DNA of 64,000 nucleotides from Patulibacter sp. SYSU D01012 (GCF_017916475.1 NZ_JAFMTB010000002.1:372001-436000); one strand, 5' to 3'; shown: positions 27,456 to 36,753, numbered from the stretch's first letter. Translations and numbers: made by a program. The notes: generated by a model from the letters alone, not told the origin.

Positions 27456-29264
27456 CTAGACCGTCAGGCGGAAGCGCCCGATGACGCTCGCGACCTCGTC
27501 GGCGGTCGACGCCAGCGAGTCGGTCGACGCGGCGATCTGCTGCGCGGACGCGGACGTCTGCTCCGTCGACGCCGAGACGTCCTCGGTCGCGGCGGAGGAG
27601 CGCTGCGCCAGCTCGGCGACCTCGCGGATGCGCTCGTCGACCTGGGCGGCGCCGGCGTGGATGCGGTGCGTCAGCTCCGTGATCGACCGGACGCGCGTGT
27701 CCATGTCCTCGACGGACGCGCCGATCCGCTCGAACGCCTCGCGGGCGTGCTCGACGGTCTCCGTGCCGGCCTCGGTGCGCTCGACGGTGCGCTCGACGAC
27801 CGCGACGGCCTTCTGCGTCTCGCCCTGCATGTGCCCGATCAGGTCGGAGATGTTCGCCGCGGCGCCCTGGGACTCCTCGGCCAGCTTGCGGACCTCCTCG
27901 GCGACGACCGCGAAGCCGCGGCCCTGCTCGCCGGCGCGCGCCGCCTCGATCGCCGCGTTCAGCGCCAGCAGGTTCGTCTGCTCGGCGATGCCGGTGATCG
28001 TGACGACGATGCCGCCGATCTCGTCGCTCTTCGCGCCGAGGTCGCGGATCGCGGCGGCGACCTCGGCGGACGAGTCGCGCAGCGCCTGCATGGCGGACGT
28101 GGCCTGCTCGGCCGCGCCGACGCCGTCGCGGGCGATCGTGCGGGCGCCGTCGGCGGCCGACGCGGTCTGCTCGGCGGCGGCCGTGGACTCGTCGATGCTG
28201 GAGGAGACCTCCTCGACCAGCTCGCGCGTCTCGGCCAGCGAGACGGCCTGCTGCTCGGCGCCGCGGGCGATCTGGGCGATGGCCTCGGCGATCTCGGCGA
28301 CGGCGCGGCCGGCCTCGTCGGCGGCCGACGACATCTCGTGCGAGGCGGTGGAGACGGTGCCGATGGAGCCGGCGACGTCGCCGAGCGCCCCGCGCAGCGA
28401 CTCCGTCATGCCGACGAACGCGTGGCCCAGGGCGTCGCGGTCGCCGCGCGGCTCGACGTCGACGGACACGTCGCCGGCGGCGATGCGGTCGGCGATGACG
28501 ACGGCGTCCTGCAGGTAGCCGACCATGTCGCGGAACGCCTCGCCGGCGTCGCCGACCTCGTCGTTGGAGTGCAGGTCGAGCTGCTGCTGCACGTCGCCCT
28601 GGGCGATCCCGCGGGCGGCGGTGACGATGGCGCGCAGGCCGCGCGCGATCGTGCGGACGAGCAGCGCGGCCATGCCCGCGGCGACCAGGATGCCGGCGAC
28701 GAGCAGGATCAGCGTGGTGGTGCGGGTGGTGCTGGCGGTGTCGCGCGCCTTCGCGTCGGCGGCCTGCGCGACCTTGTCGACGGCGCCGCTCCATCCGGCG
28801 ATCGCGGACTTCGTGTCCTCCCACGCCTTGTCGCCGTCGCCCTCCGCCAGGATCTTCATCGTGGCGTCGATGTCGTTGCGGGCGACGTCCTTGAACCCGG
28901 CGGTCGTTTCGCGGTACGTCTTCCACTGCGCGACGAACGCGTCGAGCGCGTTGCGGTCGCTCTCGCCGGAGACGTACTTCGTCTCGTAGTCCTGGATCGC
29001 CGCGTCGATGTCGGCCTGGTTCTCGGCGAGCTGCTTGTCGTTGGACTGGCCGGCGACGTAGAGGATCTGGTTGCGGCGGTACGAGCCGGTCTTGTCCTTC
29101 AGCGTGCCGATGGTGGTCGTGGCCGGGACGACGCGGTCCGTGAGGGCCGTGGTGGCGTCGCTCATGGCGGACGTGCGGGTGATGGCGTAGACGCCGATGA
29201 CGGCGGTGATGACGACGACCGCCGCGAAGGCGAGCGCCAGTTTGAGAGCGATCGTGAGACGCAC
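27456..29264 (-). CDS. Methyl-accepting chemotaxis protein 4
   Basis: 602-aa chemoreceptor of a different sequence subgroup from receptors 1-3. TM1 is about residues 7-29. The sensor is a four-helix-bundle (4HB_MCP) domain, with Y-R-R-N-Q-I-L-Y-V early and the usual D-K-A-W-E second helix pair. TM2 is about 188-210, then HAMP and a signalling domain whose tip [16 protein letters not shown] is intact. A HAMP-like segment is repeated (G-D-V-Q-Q-Q-L then G-D-V-S-V-D-V), suggesting tandem HAMP. GTG 29264 is preceded by GGAG. The promoter is of FliA type, like the other three receptors. Ligand unknown. Confidence 0.92.
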   Translation of the reverse strand: MRLTIALKLALAFAAVVVITAVIGVYAITRTSAMSDATTALTDRVVPATTTIGTLKDKTGSYRRNQILYVAGQSNDKQLAENQADIDAAIQDYETKYVSGESDRNALDAFVAQWKTYRETTAGFKDVARNDIDATMKILAEGDGDKAWEDTKSAIAGWSGAVDKVAQAADAKARDTASTTRTTTLILLVAGILVAAGMAALLVRTIARGLRAIVTAARGIAQGDVQQQLDLHSNDEVGDAGEAFRDMVGYLQDAVVIADRIAAGDVSVDVEPRGDRDALGHAFVGMTESLRGALGDVAGSIGTVSTASHEMSSAADEAGRAVAEIAEAIAQIARGAEQQAVSLAETRELVEEVSSSIDESTAAAEQTASAADGARTIARDGVGAAEQATSAMQALRDSSAEVAAAIRDLGAKSDEIGGIVVTITGIAEQTNLLALNAAIEAARAGEQGRGFAVVAEEVRKLAEESQGAAANISDLIGHMQGETQKAVAVVERTVERTEAGTETVEHAREAFERIGASVEDMDTRVRSITELTHRIHAGAAQVDERIREVAELAQRSSAATEDVSASTEQTSASAQQIAASTDSLASTADEVASVIGRFRLTV

Positions 29265-29292
29265 AGGGACTCCAGGGGTGGGTGGACACCCA

Positions 29293-29321
29293 GGTGGTCG
29301 GACGGAGCGAGCGCAGCTTGA
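29293..29321 (-). promoter_or_regulatory. FliA (sigma-28)-type promoter of chemoreceptor 4
   Basis: Minus strand TCAAG-N14-TCCGACCACC, 29 bp upstream of the GTG start; identical spacing to receptors 1-3 although the gene is 18 kb away and in another sequence context. Confidence 0.65.
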
Positions 29322-29497
29322 CGACGTCAACCTGGCGGTACGACGGGAGATGCACCCCCACTTCCCGAACAACCGGTAGGTACAGGGAATGCGGTGCCGG
29401 GGTGCCGTTCCCGCCGGTCCGCGGCGCCTACGACGGGCGTCCAGCGCTTCGCCGCGCAACCATCCTGCGCGGCCCCGGGACGCCGGCCCGGGGGTCG

Positions 29498-29992
29498 CTA
29501 CGGTCGCCAGACGAGCGGCACGCGGAACGCGTCCGGCACCCCGTCGTCGACGAAGCCCAGGCGCCGGTAGAGCGCCTCCGCCGGGCCGCCCCGGTCGGCG
29601 TGCAGCCGCAGCGGCACCGCGGCGGCGGCCGCGCCCGCCTGGGCCCGCCGCAGCACCGCCGTCCCGGTCCCCCGTCCGCGCGCGTCGGGCAGCAGCGCCA
29701 CGTCCACGACGCGGTGGTCGTCGCGGCCCCGGGCGAGCAGCAGGCGGCCGACCGCCCGTCCGGCGACCTCGATCACCAGGTCGTCGCGGTCCGGGTGCGC
29801 CGCCGCGTACCCCTGCTCGCGGGCGTCGTGCTGCTGGGCCAGCAGGCCCTCGAGCGCGGCGGCCGGCAGACCGGCGGCGGCGAACGCCGCGGCGGCCGGT
29901 CCCGTGCGGTACAGGGTGACGAGGAGCGCGGCGTCGTCGGGGCCGACGGGACGCAGGCGCGGCGCGGCGGCGGACGACGGGTCGACGGGCAC
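29498..29992 (-). CDS. GNAT-family N-acetyltransferase
   Basis: 164-aa acyl-CoA N-acyltransferase. The N-terminal strand L-R-P-V-G-P-D-D opens the fold; the acetyl-CoA pyrophosphate loop is [12 protein letters not shown] (the R/Q-x-x-G-x-G/A motif), followed by the helix [15 protein letters not shown] is the conserved C-terminal strand entry. The acceptor substrate is unknown. GTG 29992 lies 6 nt after a TACGGT hexamer, so a leaderless transcript is likely. The 176 bp between this gene and the receptor 4 promoter contain no other recognisable feature. Confidence 0.88.
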   Translation of the reverse strand: MPVDPSSAAAPRLRPVGPDDAALLVTLYRTGPAAAAFAAAGLPAAALEGLLAQQHDAREQGYAAAHPDRDDLVIEVAGRAVGRLLLARGRDDHRVVDVALLPDARGRGTGTAVLRRAQAGAAAAAVPLRLHADRGGPAEALYRRLGFVDDGVPDAFRVPLVWRP

Positions 29993-29998
29993 GCCGCG

Positions 29999-30004
29999 AC
30001 CGTA
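29999..30004 (-). promoter_or_regulatory. -10 element of leaderless acetyltransferase gene
   Basis: TACGGT, 6-nt spacer, GTG 29992. Confidence 0.45.
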
Positions 30005-30068
30005 GCGGTCCGCGCCGTGCGCGCGCGAGCGGACCCCGGCGCGCGCTTTGCAGGATCATGGGGGCGGG

Positions 30069-30737
30069 ATGCCCGCCGCCGACCGCCCCGCCCCCGCCGC
30101 CGACGCGGCCGCCGTCGCCGGGTTCCCGCACGGCCGCGTGCCGCGCGCGGTGCGCGAGGAGCAGGTGCTGGCGATCGCGCAGGGCCTGTTCGCCGAGCGC
30201 GGCTACCAAGGCGCCTCGATGGACGAGGTCGCGCTGCGCGCCGGCGTCTCGAAGCCCGTGGTCTACGACCTGGTCGGCAACAAGGAGGCCCTGTACCTGC
30301 GCTGCGTCGAGCGCGCCGGCCGCGCCCTGGCCGACGTGGTCGCGACCGCGGCGCTCGCCGAGCAGGACGCCGCCGGGCGGATGCGGGCGGGCGCGATCGC
30401 CTTCCTGCGCTTCGTTGCCGAGGAGCGCGGTGGCTGGGACCTGCTGCTGACCGCCGGCCCCGAGCCCGGCGCCGAGCCGATCCTCGCCGTGCGGGCGCAG
30501 CAGAGCGCGCTGCTGACCTCGCTGGTGCGCGAGACGATCGACGCGCAGGGCCTGGACCTGGAGCCGTGGCGCACGGAGTCCGTGGCGCACGCCCTCAACG
30601 GCGCGTTCGAGGGCCTGGCGTACTGGTGGCGCGCGCACCGCGAGATCGACGCCGAGGAGCTCGTCGACTGGATCACCCGGCTCTTCCTGCCGGGGATCGA
30701 AGCGCTGGCCGGCCCCACCGGCGGCGACGGGGGCTGA
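30069..30737 (+). CDS. TetR/AcrR-family transcriptional regulator
   Basis: 222-aa repressor-type protein. The N-terminal ~25 residues are Ala/Pro-rich; the helix-turn-helix follows: [20 protein letters not shown] then [19 protein letters not shown]. The C-terminal ligand and dimerisation domain contains a Trp pair A-Y-W-W-R and is not close to a known ligand class. ATG 30069 is preceded by GGGGCGGG; an in-frame start a few codons upstream is possible. No obvious target gene is adjacent: the divergent acetyltransferase gene, 76 bp away, is the best candidate. Confidence 0.9.
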   Translation: MPAADRPAPAADAAAVAGFPHGRVPRAVREEQVLAIAQGLFAERGYQGASMDEVALRAGVSKPVVYDLVGNKEALYLRCVERAGRALADVVATAALAEQDAAGRMRAGAIAFLRFVAEERGGWDLLLTAGPEPGAEPILAVRAQQSALLTSLVRETIDAQGLDLEPWRTESVAHALNGAFEGLAYWWRAHREIDAEELVDWITRLFLPGIEALAGPTGGDGG

Positions 30738-30766
30738 CGGCGGCCCGGGCGCGCCCGGCCGCCGTC
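30736..30766. terminator. Bidirectional hairpin between TetR gene and aspS
   Basis: A 10-bp stem (GACGGCGGCC with GGCCGCCGTC) continued by 3 bp after one bulge, loop CGCG, overlapping the TetR stop codon in a 39-bp convergent gap. Confidence 0.55.
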
Positions 30767-30776
30767 GCGCCCGGAA

Positions 30777-32771
30777 TCAGCCCGCGGCGGGCGGCTCGAC
30801 CGTCGAGCGCAGCGCCAGCTCGCCGAGCTGCCCCGCGTCGACGGGCGCCGGCGCGCCGGTGAGCGGATCGCCGCCCGACGACGTCTTCGGGAAGGCGATG
30901 ACGTCGCGCAGCGAGTCGCGGCCGGCGCACAGGGCGGCCAGGCGGTCGACGCCGAACGCGATGCCGCCGTGCGGCGGCGCGCCGGCCTTCAGGGCGCGCA
31001 GCAGGTGGCCGAACTGCTCCTCGGCCTCCTCGGCGTCGATGCCGAGCAGCTCGAGCACGGCGAGCTGCTGCTCGACGCGGTTGATGCGGATGGAGCCGCC
31101 GCCGACCTCCCAGCCGTTGACGACCAGGTCGTAGGCGCGGGAGCGCAGGGCGCCGGGGCCGCTCGCCTCCGGCGCCGGCGCGGGCGCGTCGTCCGGGGCC
31201 GCGCCGCCGGTGGCGCTGGGGCCGTCCGGGTGCGGCGCGCCGAAGCGGCCGCCGGGCGCCAGGTCCTCGGGCGTCAGCGCGCCGCCGCCGGGCGCGGACG
31301 GCTGCGTGAACGGGTGGTGCACCGCGTCCCAGCGATCCCCCTCGGCGGAGCGCTCGAACATCGGGAAGTCGACGACCCAGAAGACGTCGTTGCGGTCCTC
31401 GCGCAGACCGAAGCGGTCCGCGAGCTCCAGGCGCAGGACGCCGAGGACGTTCGCGGCGACCGCCGCCTGGTCCGCGACGATCAGCAGCAGGTCGCCCGGC
31501 GAGGCGTCGAGCGTCGTCTTGATCGCGTCGATCTCGTCGGACGTGAGGAACTTCGCGATCGGGGAGCGCCAGGAGCCGTCCTCCTCGACGAAGCCCCAGA
31601 CCAGGCCGCCGGCGCCGGCCTTCTTCGCGATCTCGGTCAGCTCGTCGAGCTGCTTGCGCGGGACGGTCAGCCCGCCGGCGTTGATGCCGCGGACGACGCC
31701 GCCGGACGCGAGCGTGCCGGCGAAGACCTTGAACTCCGTGCCGCGCAGGGCGTCCGAGAGCTCCTGGATCTCCAGGCCGAAGCGGCGGTCGGGGCGGTCG
31801 TTGCCGTAGCGCAGCAGCGCCTCGTCGTAGGGCATGCGCTCCCACGCCGGGGCGGCGACGTCGAGGCCGCCGGCCGCGAACGCGCGCGACATGACGCGCT
31901 CGAACGTCGCGATGACGTCGTCCTCGTCGACGAAGCTCAGCTCGGCGTCGAGCTGCGTGAACTCGGGCTGGCGGTCGGCGCGCAGGTCCTCGTCGCGGAA
32001 GCAGCGGACGATCTGGTAGTAGCGCTCGAAGCCCGCCACCATCAGCATCTGCTTGAGCTGCTGCGGGCTCTGCGGCAGCGCGTAGAACGAGCCGGCCTGC
32101 AGGCGCGAGGGGACGAGGAAGTCGCGGGCGCCCTCGGGCGACGAGCGGGTCAGGTAGGGCGTCTCGATGTCGAGGAAGCCCTCCTCCTCCATCGCGTCGC
32201 GGATCGCGCGGACGATGCGCGAGCGCAGCAGGAGCGCGTCGCGGTTGACCTGGCGGCGCAGGTCGACGACGCGGTTGCGCAGGCGGACGAGCTCGTCCAC
32301 CGGGCCGTCCTCGTCCACCGGGAACGGCGGCGTGTCGGCCTCGGCCAGCGTCTCCAGGGTCGCGGCGCGCAGCTCGACGGCGCCCGTGGCCATCTTCGGG
32401 TTGACGTGCTCGGCGCCGCGGGCGGTCAGATCGCCCTCGACCGTGAGGACGTGCTCCGAGCGCAGGCGCTCGGCGGCGGCGAAGACCTCCGCGCCGCACG
32501 TGGCGGGATCGAAGACGACCTGCAGCAGGCCGGTGCGGTCGCGCAGGTCGACGAAGATGAGTCCGCCGTGGTCGCGGCGGCGGTGGACCCAGCCGGCGAC
32601 CCGCAGCGTCGTCCCGACGGCGTCCTCCCCCGCCAGGCCCGCCCACTGCGTGCGGAAGCGGTTGGCGTGGACCGGCGCCGCCCCGACCGTCTCCTGGACG
32701 AGGCGGGCGATCCGCTCGCTCTTCGTGGCGTCGGAGTCGGGGACGGTGGACGCGGGCTCCGGAGCAGGCAT
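30777..32771 (-). CDS. aspS: Aspartyl-tRNA synthetase with low-complexity insertion
   Basis: 664-aa class IIb synthetase, about 70 residues longer than usual. The N-terminal OB fold (V-A-G-W-V-H-R-R-R-D-H-G-G) binds the anticodon, with the catalytic core E-T-P-Y-L-T-R-S-S-P-E-G-A-R-D-F-L, motif 2 and the bacterial GAD insertion. Motif 3 is G-G-I-A-F-G-V-D-R-L near residue 605. Just before the R-A-Y-D-L-V-V-N-G strand (residue 545), after H-H-P-F-T-Q-P, lies a ~53-residue Pro/Gly/Ala insertion (about 490-544) replacing the usual short linker. The ATG lies 8 nt after a TACCGT hexamer. It follows hisS by 38 bp, the usual pairing. Confidence 0.96.
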   Translation of the reverse strand: MPAPEPASTVPDSDATKSERIARLVQETVGAAPVHANRFRTQWAGLAGEDAVGTTLRVAGWVHRRRDHGGLIFVDLRDRTGLLQVVFDPATCGAEVFAAAERLRSEHVLTVEGDLTARGAEHVNPKMATGAVELRAATLETLAEADTPPFPVDEDGPVDELVRLRNRVVDLRRQVNRDALLLRSRIVRAIRDAMEEEGFLDIETPYLTRSSPEGARDFLVPSRLQAGSFYALPQSPQQLKQMLMVAGFERYYQIVRCFRDEDLRADRQPEFTQLDAELSFVDEDDVIATFERVMSRAFAAGGLDVAAPAWERMPYDEALLRYGNDRPDRRFGLEIQELSDALRGTEFKVFAGTLASGGVVRGINAGGLTVPRKQLDELTEIAKKAGAGGLVWGFVEEDGSWRSPIAKFLTSDEIDAIKTTLDASPGDLLLIVADQAAVAANVLGVLRLELADRFGLREDRNDVFWVVDFPMFERSAEGDRWDAVHHPFTQPSAPGGGALTPEDLAPGGRFGAPHPDGPSATGGAAPDDAPAPAPEASGPGALRSRAYDLVVNGWEVGGGSIRINRVEQQLAVLELLGIDAEEAEEQFGHLLRALKAGAPPHGGIAFGVDRLAALCAGRDSLRDVIAFPKTSSGGDPLTGAPAPVDAGQLGELALRSTVEPPAAG

Positions 32772-32809
32772 GACGGCCTACGGTACCGGCCGCCCGCCGC
32801 GCGCGGCGG

Positions 32810-34057
32810 TCAGCCGCGCGCCGCCGCGATCGCGGCCCGCGCGTCGGCCACCGGCCCGCGTTCGGCCCCGCGCTCCACGCGCAGGCCGTCCTCGTCCACC
32901 ACCACGATCGTCCGGGCCCCCGCGCGGTCGGCGCGCCGCAGCTGGCCCTTCAGCCCGCGCGCCGGCGCCTGGTCCAGCCGGACGGCCAGCCCGTCGCGCG
33001 CGGCGGCGTCGGCGAGGGCGAAGGCCGGGGCGCGGTGCCCGTCGGCCCACGCGACGTACAGGTCGCAGGCCTGCTCGGCGGGCTCGGGATCCTTCCCGCC
33101 GGTCTGCGCGAGCAGGATCCGCTCGATCCCCGCGCCCCAGCCGAAGCCGGGGGTCGCGGGCCCGCCGATGAGCTCCATGAGCCCGTCGTAGCGGCCGCCA
33201 CCGCCCACCCCGGACTGGGCGCCGAGGGCGTCCGAGGTGAACTCGAAGAGCGTCCGCGAGTAGTAGTCCAGCCCGCGGACGAGCGTGGGGTCGATCTCGT
33301 ACGCCACCCCGGCGCCGTCGAGCAGCGCGCGGACCTCGGCGAAGTGCGCGGCGTCGTCCTCGGCCAGGTGGTCGAGCAGCAGCGGCGCGCCCGCCATGAC
33401 CTCGCGCGTGCCCGGGTGGTCGCTGTCGAAGGCGCGCAGCGGGTTCAGGTCGATGCGGCCGCGGACCTCGTCCGACAGCCGGTCCTCGTGCTCGCGCAGG
33501 TACGCCACGAGCAGCTCCCGGTAGCCCTCGCGGCCGGCGGGCGTGCCGAGCGAGCCCAGACGCAGCCGCAGGTCGGGCACGCCGAGCGCCCCCAGCAGCC
33601 GGTGCAGCAGCACGATGCCCTCGGCGTCCACGGACGGGTCCTCGGACCCGAGCGTCTCGATGCCGAGCTGCCAGAACTGCCGCTGGCGGCCCTTCTGGGC
33701 GCGCTCGTAGCGGAAGAACGGCCCCCAGTACCACAGCTTCACCGGCTGGGGCAGCTTGTGCATGCCGTGCTCGAGGTACGAGCGGACGACCCCCGCCGTG
33801 CCCTCGGGCCGCAGCGTCAGGCTGCGCTCGCCGCGGTCCTCGAAGGTGTACATCTCCTTCTGGACGACGTCCGTCGACGCGCCGACGCCGCGGGCGAACA
33901 GCTCGGTGGCCTCGAAGATCGGCGTCTCGATCCGCCGGTAGCCGGCGCCGCCGAGGATCTCGCGCGCCAGGCGCTCGACCTCGGCCCGGCGCTCGGCCTC
34001 GTCGGGCAGGACGTCGTGGGTGCCGCGCGGGGCGGTGACCTTGCCGCCGCCGCTCAC
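32810..34057 (-). CDS. hisS: Histidyl-tRNA synthetase
   Basis: 415-aa class II synthetase charging tRNA-His. A-P-R-G-T-H-D-V-L-P near the N-terminus, motif 2 L-R-P-E-G-T-A-G-V-V-R, the histidine-specific signature L-V-R-G-L-D-Y-Y, and motif 3 G-F-G-W-G-A-G-I-E-R-I-L are all present, with the C-terminal anticodon-binding domain. Start GTG 34057 overlaps the MBL-hydrolase stop by 4 nt (GTGA), giving a six-residue lead (V-S-G-G-G-K) before T-A-P-R-G-T. Operon order: membrane protein, MBL hydrolase, hisS, aspS. Confidence 0.96.
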   Translation of the reverse strand: MSGGGKVTAPRGTHDVLPDEAERRAEVERLAREILGGAGYRRIETPIFEATELFARGVGASTDVVQKEMYTFEDRGERSLTLRPEGTAGVVRSYLEHGMHKLPQPVKLWYWGPFFRYERAQKGRQRQFWQLGIETLGSEDPSVDAEGIVLLHRLLGALGVPDLRLRLGSLGTPAGREGYRELLVAYLREHEDRLSDEVRGRIDLNPLRAFDSDHPGTREVMAGAPLLLDHLAEDDAAHFAEVRALLDGAGVAYEIDPTLVRGLDYYSRTLFEFTSDALGAQSGVGGGGRYDGLMELIGGPATPGFGWGAGIERILLAQTGGKDPEPAEQACDLYVAWADGHRAPAFALADAAARDGLAVRLDQAPARGLKGQLRRADRAGARTIVVVDEDGLRVERGAERGPVADARAAIAAARG

Positions 34058-34707
34058 GCGCCGGTCCCGTTCGCGAGCAGATCGAGCACGAACGGGTTCG
34101 TGCGGCGCTCCTGGCCCAGCGTCGTCGGGGCCATGTGGCCGGGGCAGACCGTCGTCGCGTCGTCGAAGCGGTCGAGCAGGTCCTTGATCGAGCGCATCAG
34201 GCGGCCGTGGTCGCAGCCCGGCAGGTCGGTGCGGCCGACGGAGCCCTGGAAGAGGACGTCGCCCGAGAAGATCGCGCCCTCGTCGGGCAGCGCGTAGGTG
34301 ACGTGGTCGGGGCTGTGCCCGGGCGTGGAGACGACCTGGAAGTCGAAGCCGGCCAGCGACACGACGTCGCCGCCCCGCACGAGGTGCTCGGGGTCGTAGC
34401 CGCGGAACGGCCCGAAGCCCTGCCAACGCATCACGGCGTTGGGGTCGCGCAGCGTGTCGGCCTCGCCGGCGGGGCACCAGACCTCGGCGCCCGTGGCGTC
34501 GTGCAGGTCCGCCACCGCCCCGATGTGGTCGAAGTGCGTGTGCGTGACGAGGATGCCCTTCAGGGTCAGCCCGTGCTCCTTCAGCGCGGCGAGCAGCTTC
34601 GGGGCCTCGGCGCCGGGGTCGACGACCACGGCCTCGTCGGAGCCCTCCTGGGAGACCAGGAACGCGTTCTCCTGGATCATCCCGACGGTGTACATGCGGA
34701 CGTCCAT
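34054..34707 (-). CDS. MBL-fold hydrolase (glyoxalase II-like)
   Basis: 217-aa metallo-beta-lactamase-fold protein. The di-metal site is intact: T-H-T-H-F-D-H (about 55-61), a distal His in S-T-P-G-H-S-P-D, Asp in F-S-G-D-V-L-F, and the final His in C-P-G-H-M. Such proteins hydrolyse glutathione- or mycothiol-type thioesters or similar small thioesters, but the exact substrate is unknown. ATG 34707 is preceded by a GGGGAAGGGG stretch. Its stop overlaps the hisS start, a frequent arrangement in Gram-positive bacteria where an MBL gene accompanies hisS. Confidence 0.92.
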   Translation of the reverse strand: MDVRMYTVGMIQENAFLVSQEGSDEAVVVDPGAEAPKLLAALKEHGLTLKGILVTHTHFDHIGAVADLHDATGAEVWCPAGEADTLRDPNAVMRWQGFGPFRGYDPEHLVRGGDVVSLAGFDFQVVSTPGHSPDHVTYALPDEGAIFSGDVLFQGSVGRTDLPGCDHGRLMRSIKDLLDRFDDATTVCPGHMAPTTLGQERRTNPFVLDLLANGTGA

Positions 34708-34737
34708 GACGGACCCCTTCCCCCTGGTGGACGGTGG

Positions 34738-35124
34738 CTACCGCTTCTTGCCGCGCGGCTTCGGCGCGGGCGCCCGGCCGGCGGCCTGCCCGAGCTTCGC
34801 CATGCGGCGGCGGTACATGAAGCGGTCGAAGTAGAAGCCGAACGGCGTGTAGACCGCCACGAGCATCAGACCGGTCAGCAGCACCGCGGCGGGCTGGCCC
34901 TTCAGCGCGAGCAGCATGACGAGCACGAACACGCCGGCGGCGAAGAGCGCCCGGATGAACGCGGAGCGCCAGGACGGCTCGCGGAGTCGAGGGTCGACGC
35001 GCGCGCGGCCCGGAGCGGATCCGGTGCCGGTGCTGCGGGAACGGGCGTGGGTGACGCCCCGGGATTCGATCATCCCGGCGGCGTTGCCGCGGTGCTTCGT
35101 GCGGCGCTTCGTGGGGCGGGCCAT
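34738..35124 (-). CDS. Conserved-type small membrane protein
   Basis: 128-aa protein with a very basic N-terminus (M-A-R-P-T-K-R-R-T-K-H-R), a polar linker to about residue 52, two predicted membrane helices (about 56-72 and 79-97) and a basic C-terminal tail ending in R-G-K-K-R. Both tails are strongly positive, so a hairpin with both ends inside is likely. I do not recognise a family. The gene heads the MBL-hisS-aspS run with a 30-bp gap, and a TAGTCT hexamer lies 10 nt before its ATG. It is divergent from the asparaginase gene. Confidence 0.75.
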   Translation of the reverse strand: MARPTKRRTKHRGNAAGMIESRGVTHARSRSTGTGSAPGRARVDPRLREPSWRSAFIRALFAAGVFVLVMLLALKGQPAAVLLTGLMLVAVYTPFGFYFDRFMYRRRMAKLGQAAGRAPAPKPRGKKR

Positions 35125-35180
35125 TGGCCCGTCCAGACTAGCGGCGCCCCGCCACGACCGGCACCGCGACGGCGCTGCCG

Positions 35181-35186
35181 TACGCT
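35181..35186 (+). promoter_or_regulatory. -10 element of leaderless asparaginase gene
   Basis: TACGCT, 7-nt spacer, ATG 35194. Confidence 0.45.
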
Positions 35187-35193
35187 GGAGCGG

Positions 35194-36333
35194 ATGTCGC
35201 GACACCGTCTCGGCCTCGTCCTCACCGGGGGGACGATCGGCTCGACCTCCGCCCGCGACGCCGACGTCGTGCGCCTCGTCCGCGGCCCCGGAGCGGGCGG
35301 CCTGCCGGGGTGGCTGGCGGGGCCGCTCGCCGCGTTCGGGTCCCACCAGCTGCAGATCGAGCGGCCCGTCGAGCTGCACTCCGAGGAGGCGCGCCCGGCC
35401 GACTGGGAGGCGATCGCCGCGGCGATCCGCCGGCTCGTCGCCCGCGGCGCCGAGGCGATCTGCGTGCTGCACGGCTCGGACACGATGGGCTACAGCGCCG
35501 CGGCGCTCTCCTTCGCCCTGGCGGACCTGCCCGTCCCCGTCGTGCTCACCGGCAGCAACCTGCCGCCCGACGACCCCGAGAGCGACGCGCGCAACAACGT
35601 CCGCAGCGCCCTGATCGCGCTGCGCACCCTGCCGGCCGGCACGTACCTCGTCTTCGCCGGCACCCCGGACGGCGACGCGGCCGTGCACCTGGGCACCCGC
35701 GTGCGCAAGGAGCGCGCGTCCGGCCGCGCGTTCGTGTCGCCCAACGGCGGCCCCGTCGCGGTCGTGCGCCGCGGCCGCCTGGAGCGCCTGGTGCCCTGGC
35801 CCGCGCCGCAGCCGCTCGGTCCCCGCGACCGGGTCGTCGGCGTCGCCGCCCACCCCACCGTCGCGCGGTTCGACCCCCGCGTGCTCGAGCTGCGCGTCCA
35901 CCCCGGGATGCCGTTCGGCGCCCTCGAGGCCGCCGTCGAGGCGGGCGGGCTGCGCGGCGTCGTCGCCGAGCTCTACCCCTGCGCCACCGGCCCCACCGGC
36001 GAGGACGACGCGTCCCTCTCGCGCTTCTCGGAGTTCGTCACCGCGCGCGGCGGCGTCGTGGTCGGCACCGTCGCGGCGGCCCCCGACGTGGCCGGCTCGT
36101 ACTACCCCTCCCTGCCCGTGCTGACGGGCGCGGGGATCAGCTTCCTGCCCGGGGTGCTGTCGTCGGCCGCCACGGTGAAGCTGATGTGGGCGCTGGCCGT
36201 CGCGGGCGACGACCCGGCCGGGGTGCGGGCGCTCATGCGCCGCGTGGTCGCGGGCGAGGTGGCGCTCGTCGGGCGGCCCGAGCCGCGGCCGGGGCGCGCG
36301 CGGGCCGCGTCGCGCGCCGCATCGCGTGCCTGA
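35194..36333 (+). CDS. L-asparaginase family amidohydrolase
   Basis: 379-aa bacterial type I/II asparaginase-fold enzyme that hydrolyses asparagine (or a related amide) to aspartate and ammonia. The first catalytic threonine is in L-T-G-G-T-I-G-S (about residue 12), the second motif is C-V-L-H-G-S-D-T-M with its Thr-Asp pair, and V-V-L-T-G-S-N-L-P is the conserved strand after it. There is no signal peptide, which favours a cytoplasmic enzyme. The last ~25 residues are Arg/Ala-rich. It is slightly longer than the usual ~330 residues. Transcribed alone, leaderless, and followed by an 8-bp hairpin. Confidence 0.9.
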   Translation: MSRHRLGLVLTGGTIGSTSARDADVVRLVRGPGAGGLPGWLAGPLAAFGSHQLQIERPVELHSEEARPADWEAIAAAIRRLVARGAEAICVLHGSDTMGYSAAALSFALADLPVPVVLTGSNLPPDDPESDARNNVRSALIALRTLPAGTYLVFAGTPDGDAAVHLGTRVRKERASGRAFVSPNGGPVAVVRRGRLERLVPWPAPQPLGPRDRVVGVAAHPTVARFDPRVLELRVHPGMPFGALEAAVEAGGLRGVVAELYPCATGPTGEDDASLSRFSEFVTARGGVVVGTVAAAPDVAGSYYPSLPVLTGAGISFLPGVLSSAATVKLMWALAVAGDDPAGVRALMRRVVAGEVALVGRPEPRPGRARAASRAASRA

Positions 36334-36343
36334 CGGTCGCCGG

Positions 36344-36370
36344 CGCTCGCCCGGCGCGGCCCGGCGAGCG
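36344..36370 (+). terminator. Hairpin after asparaginase gene
   Basis: CGCTCGCC and GGCGAGCG, an 8-bp stem with an 11-nt loop, 11 nt after the stop codon. Confidence 0.45.
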
Positions 36371-36472
36371 GTCGACGCGGCGACGCGGCGACGCCGGAGC
36401 CGCGCCGGCGGCGCCCCAGCGGGTCGCCCAGGCGGCCGCATCCCGGCCCGCCCGACCGGGTAGCCGCCGGCC

Positions 36473-36715
36473 ATGAGCACCGACGAGACGAACGCGGACC
36501 AGGTCCCCGACCGCGACCCGGCGCCCGAGACCGAGGCGGGGAAGGGCGATGGCCAGGAGACGGAGACGGGCCGCACCGAGAGCGGGTCGGGCGGCGACGC
36601 CGGCGGCGGGTCCGACGACCCGTCCAGCCCCGAGGCGATCGAGCGGGACCCGTCGACGGCGGGTGGGCCGAGCGGCGAGGTGCCGGACGCCGTCGAGCGG
36701 CTGCGCGGCGGCTGA
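36473..36715 (+). CDS. Small acidic, probably disordered protein
   Basis: 80-aa protein rich in Asp, Glu, Gly, Ser and Thr with no hydrophobic core, no cysteines and no predicted helix except perhaps the last 12 residues (V-P-D-A-V-E-R-L-R). It is likely intrinsically disordered. ATG 36473 follows TAGCCG by 6 nt, a weaker version of the leaderless promoter pattern seen elsewhere here, and no Shine-Dalgarno is visible. It resembles short hydrophilic stress-type proteins of actinobacteria, but no family is recognised. Convergent with the formiminotransferase gene. Confidence 0.5.
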   Translation: MSTDETNADQVPDRDPAPETEAGKGDGQETETGRTESGSGGDAGGGSDDPSSPEAIERDPSTAGGPSGEVPDAVERLRGG

Positions 36716-36753
36716 GCGCCGCCCGCGGCGGGGCGTCGACCGGCGCCCGGCGG

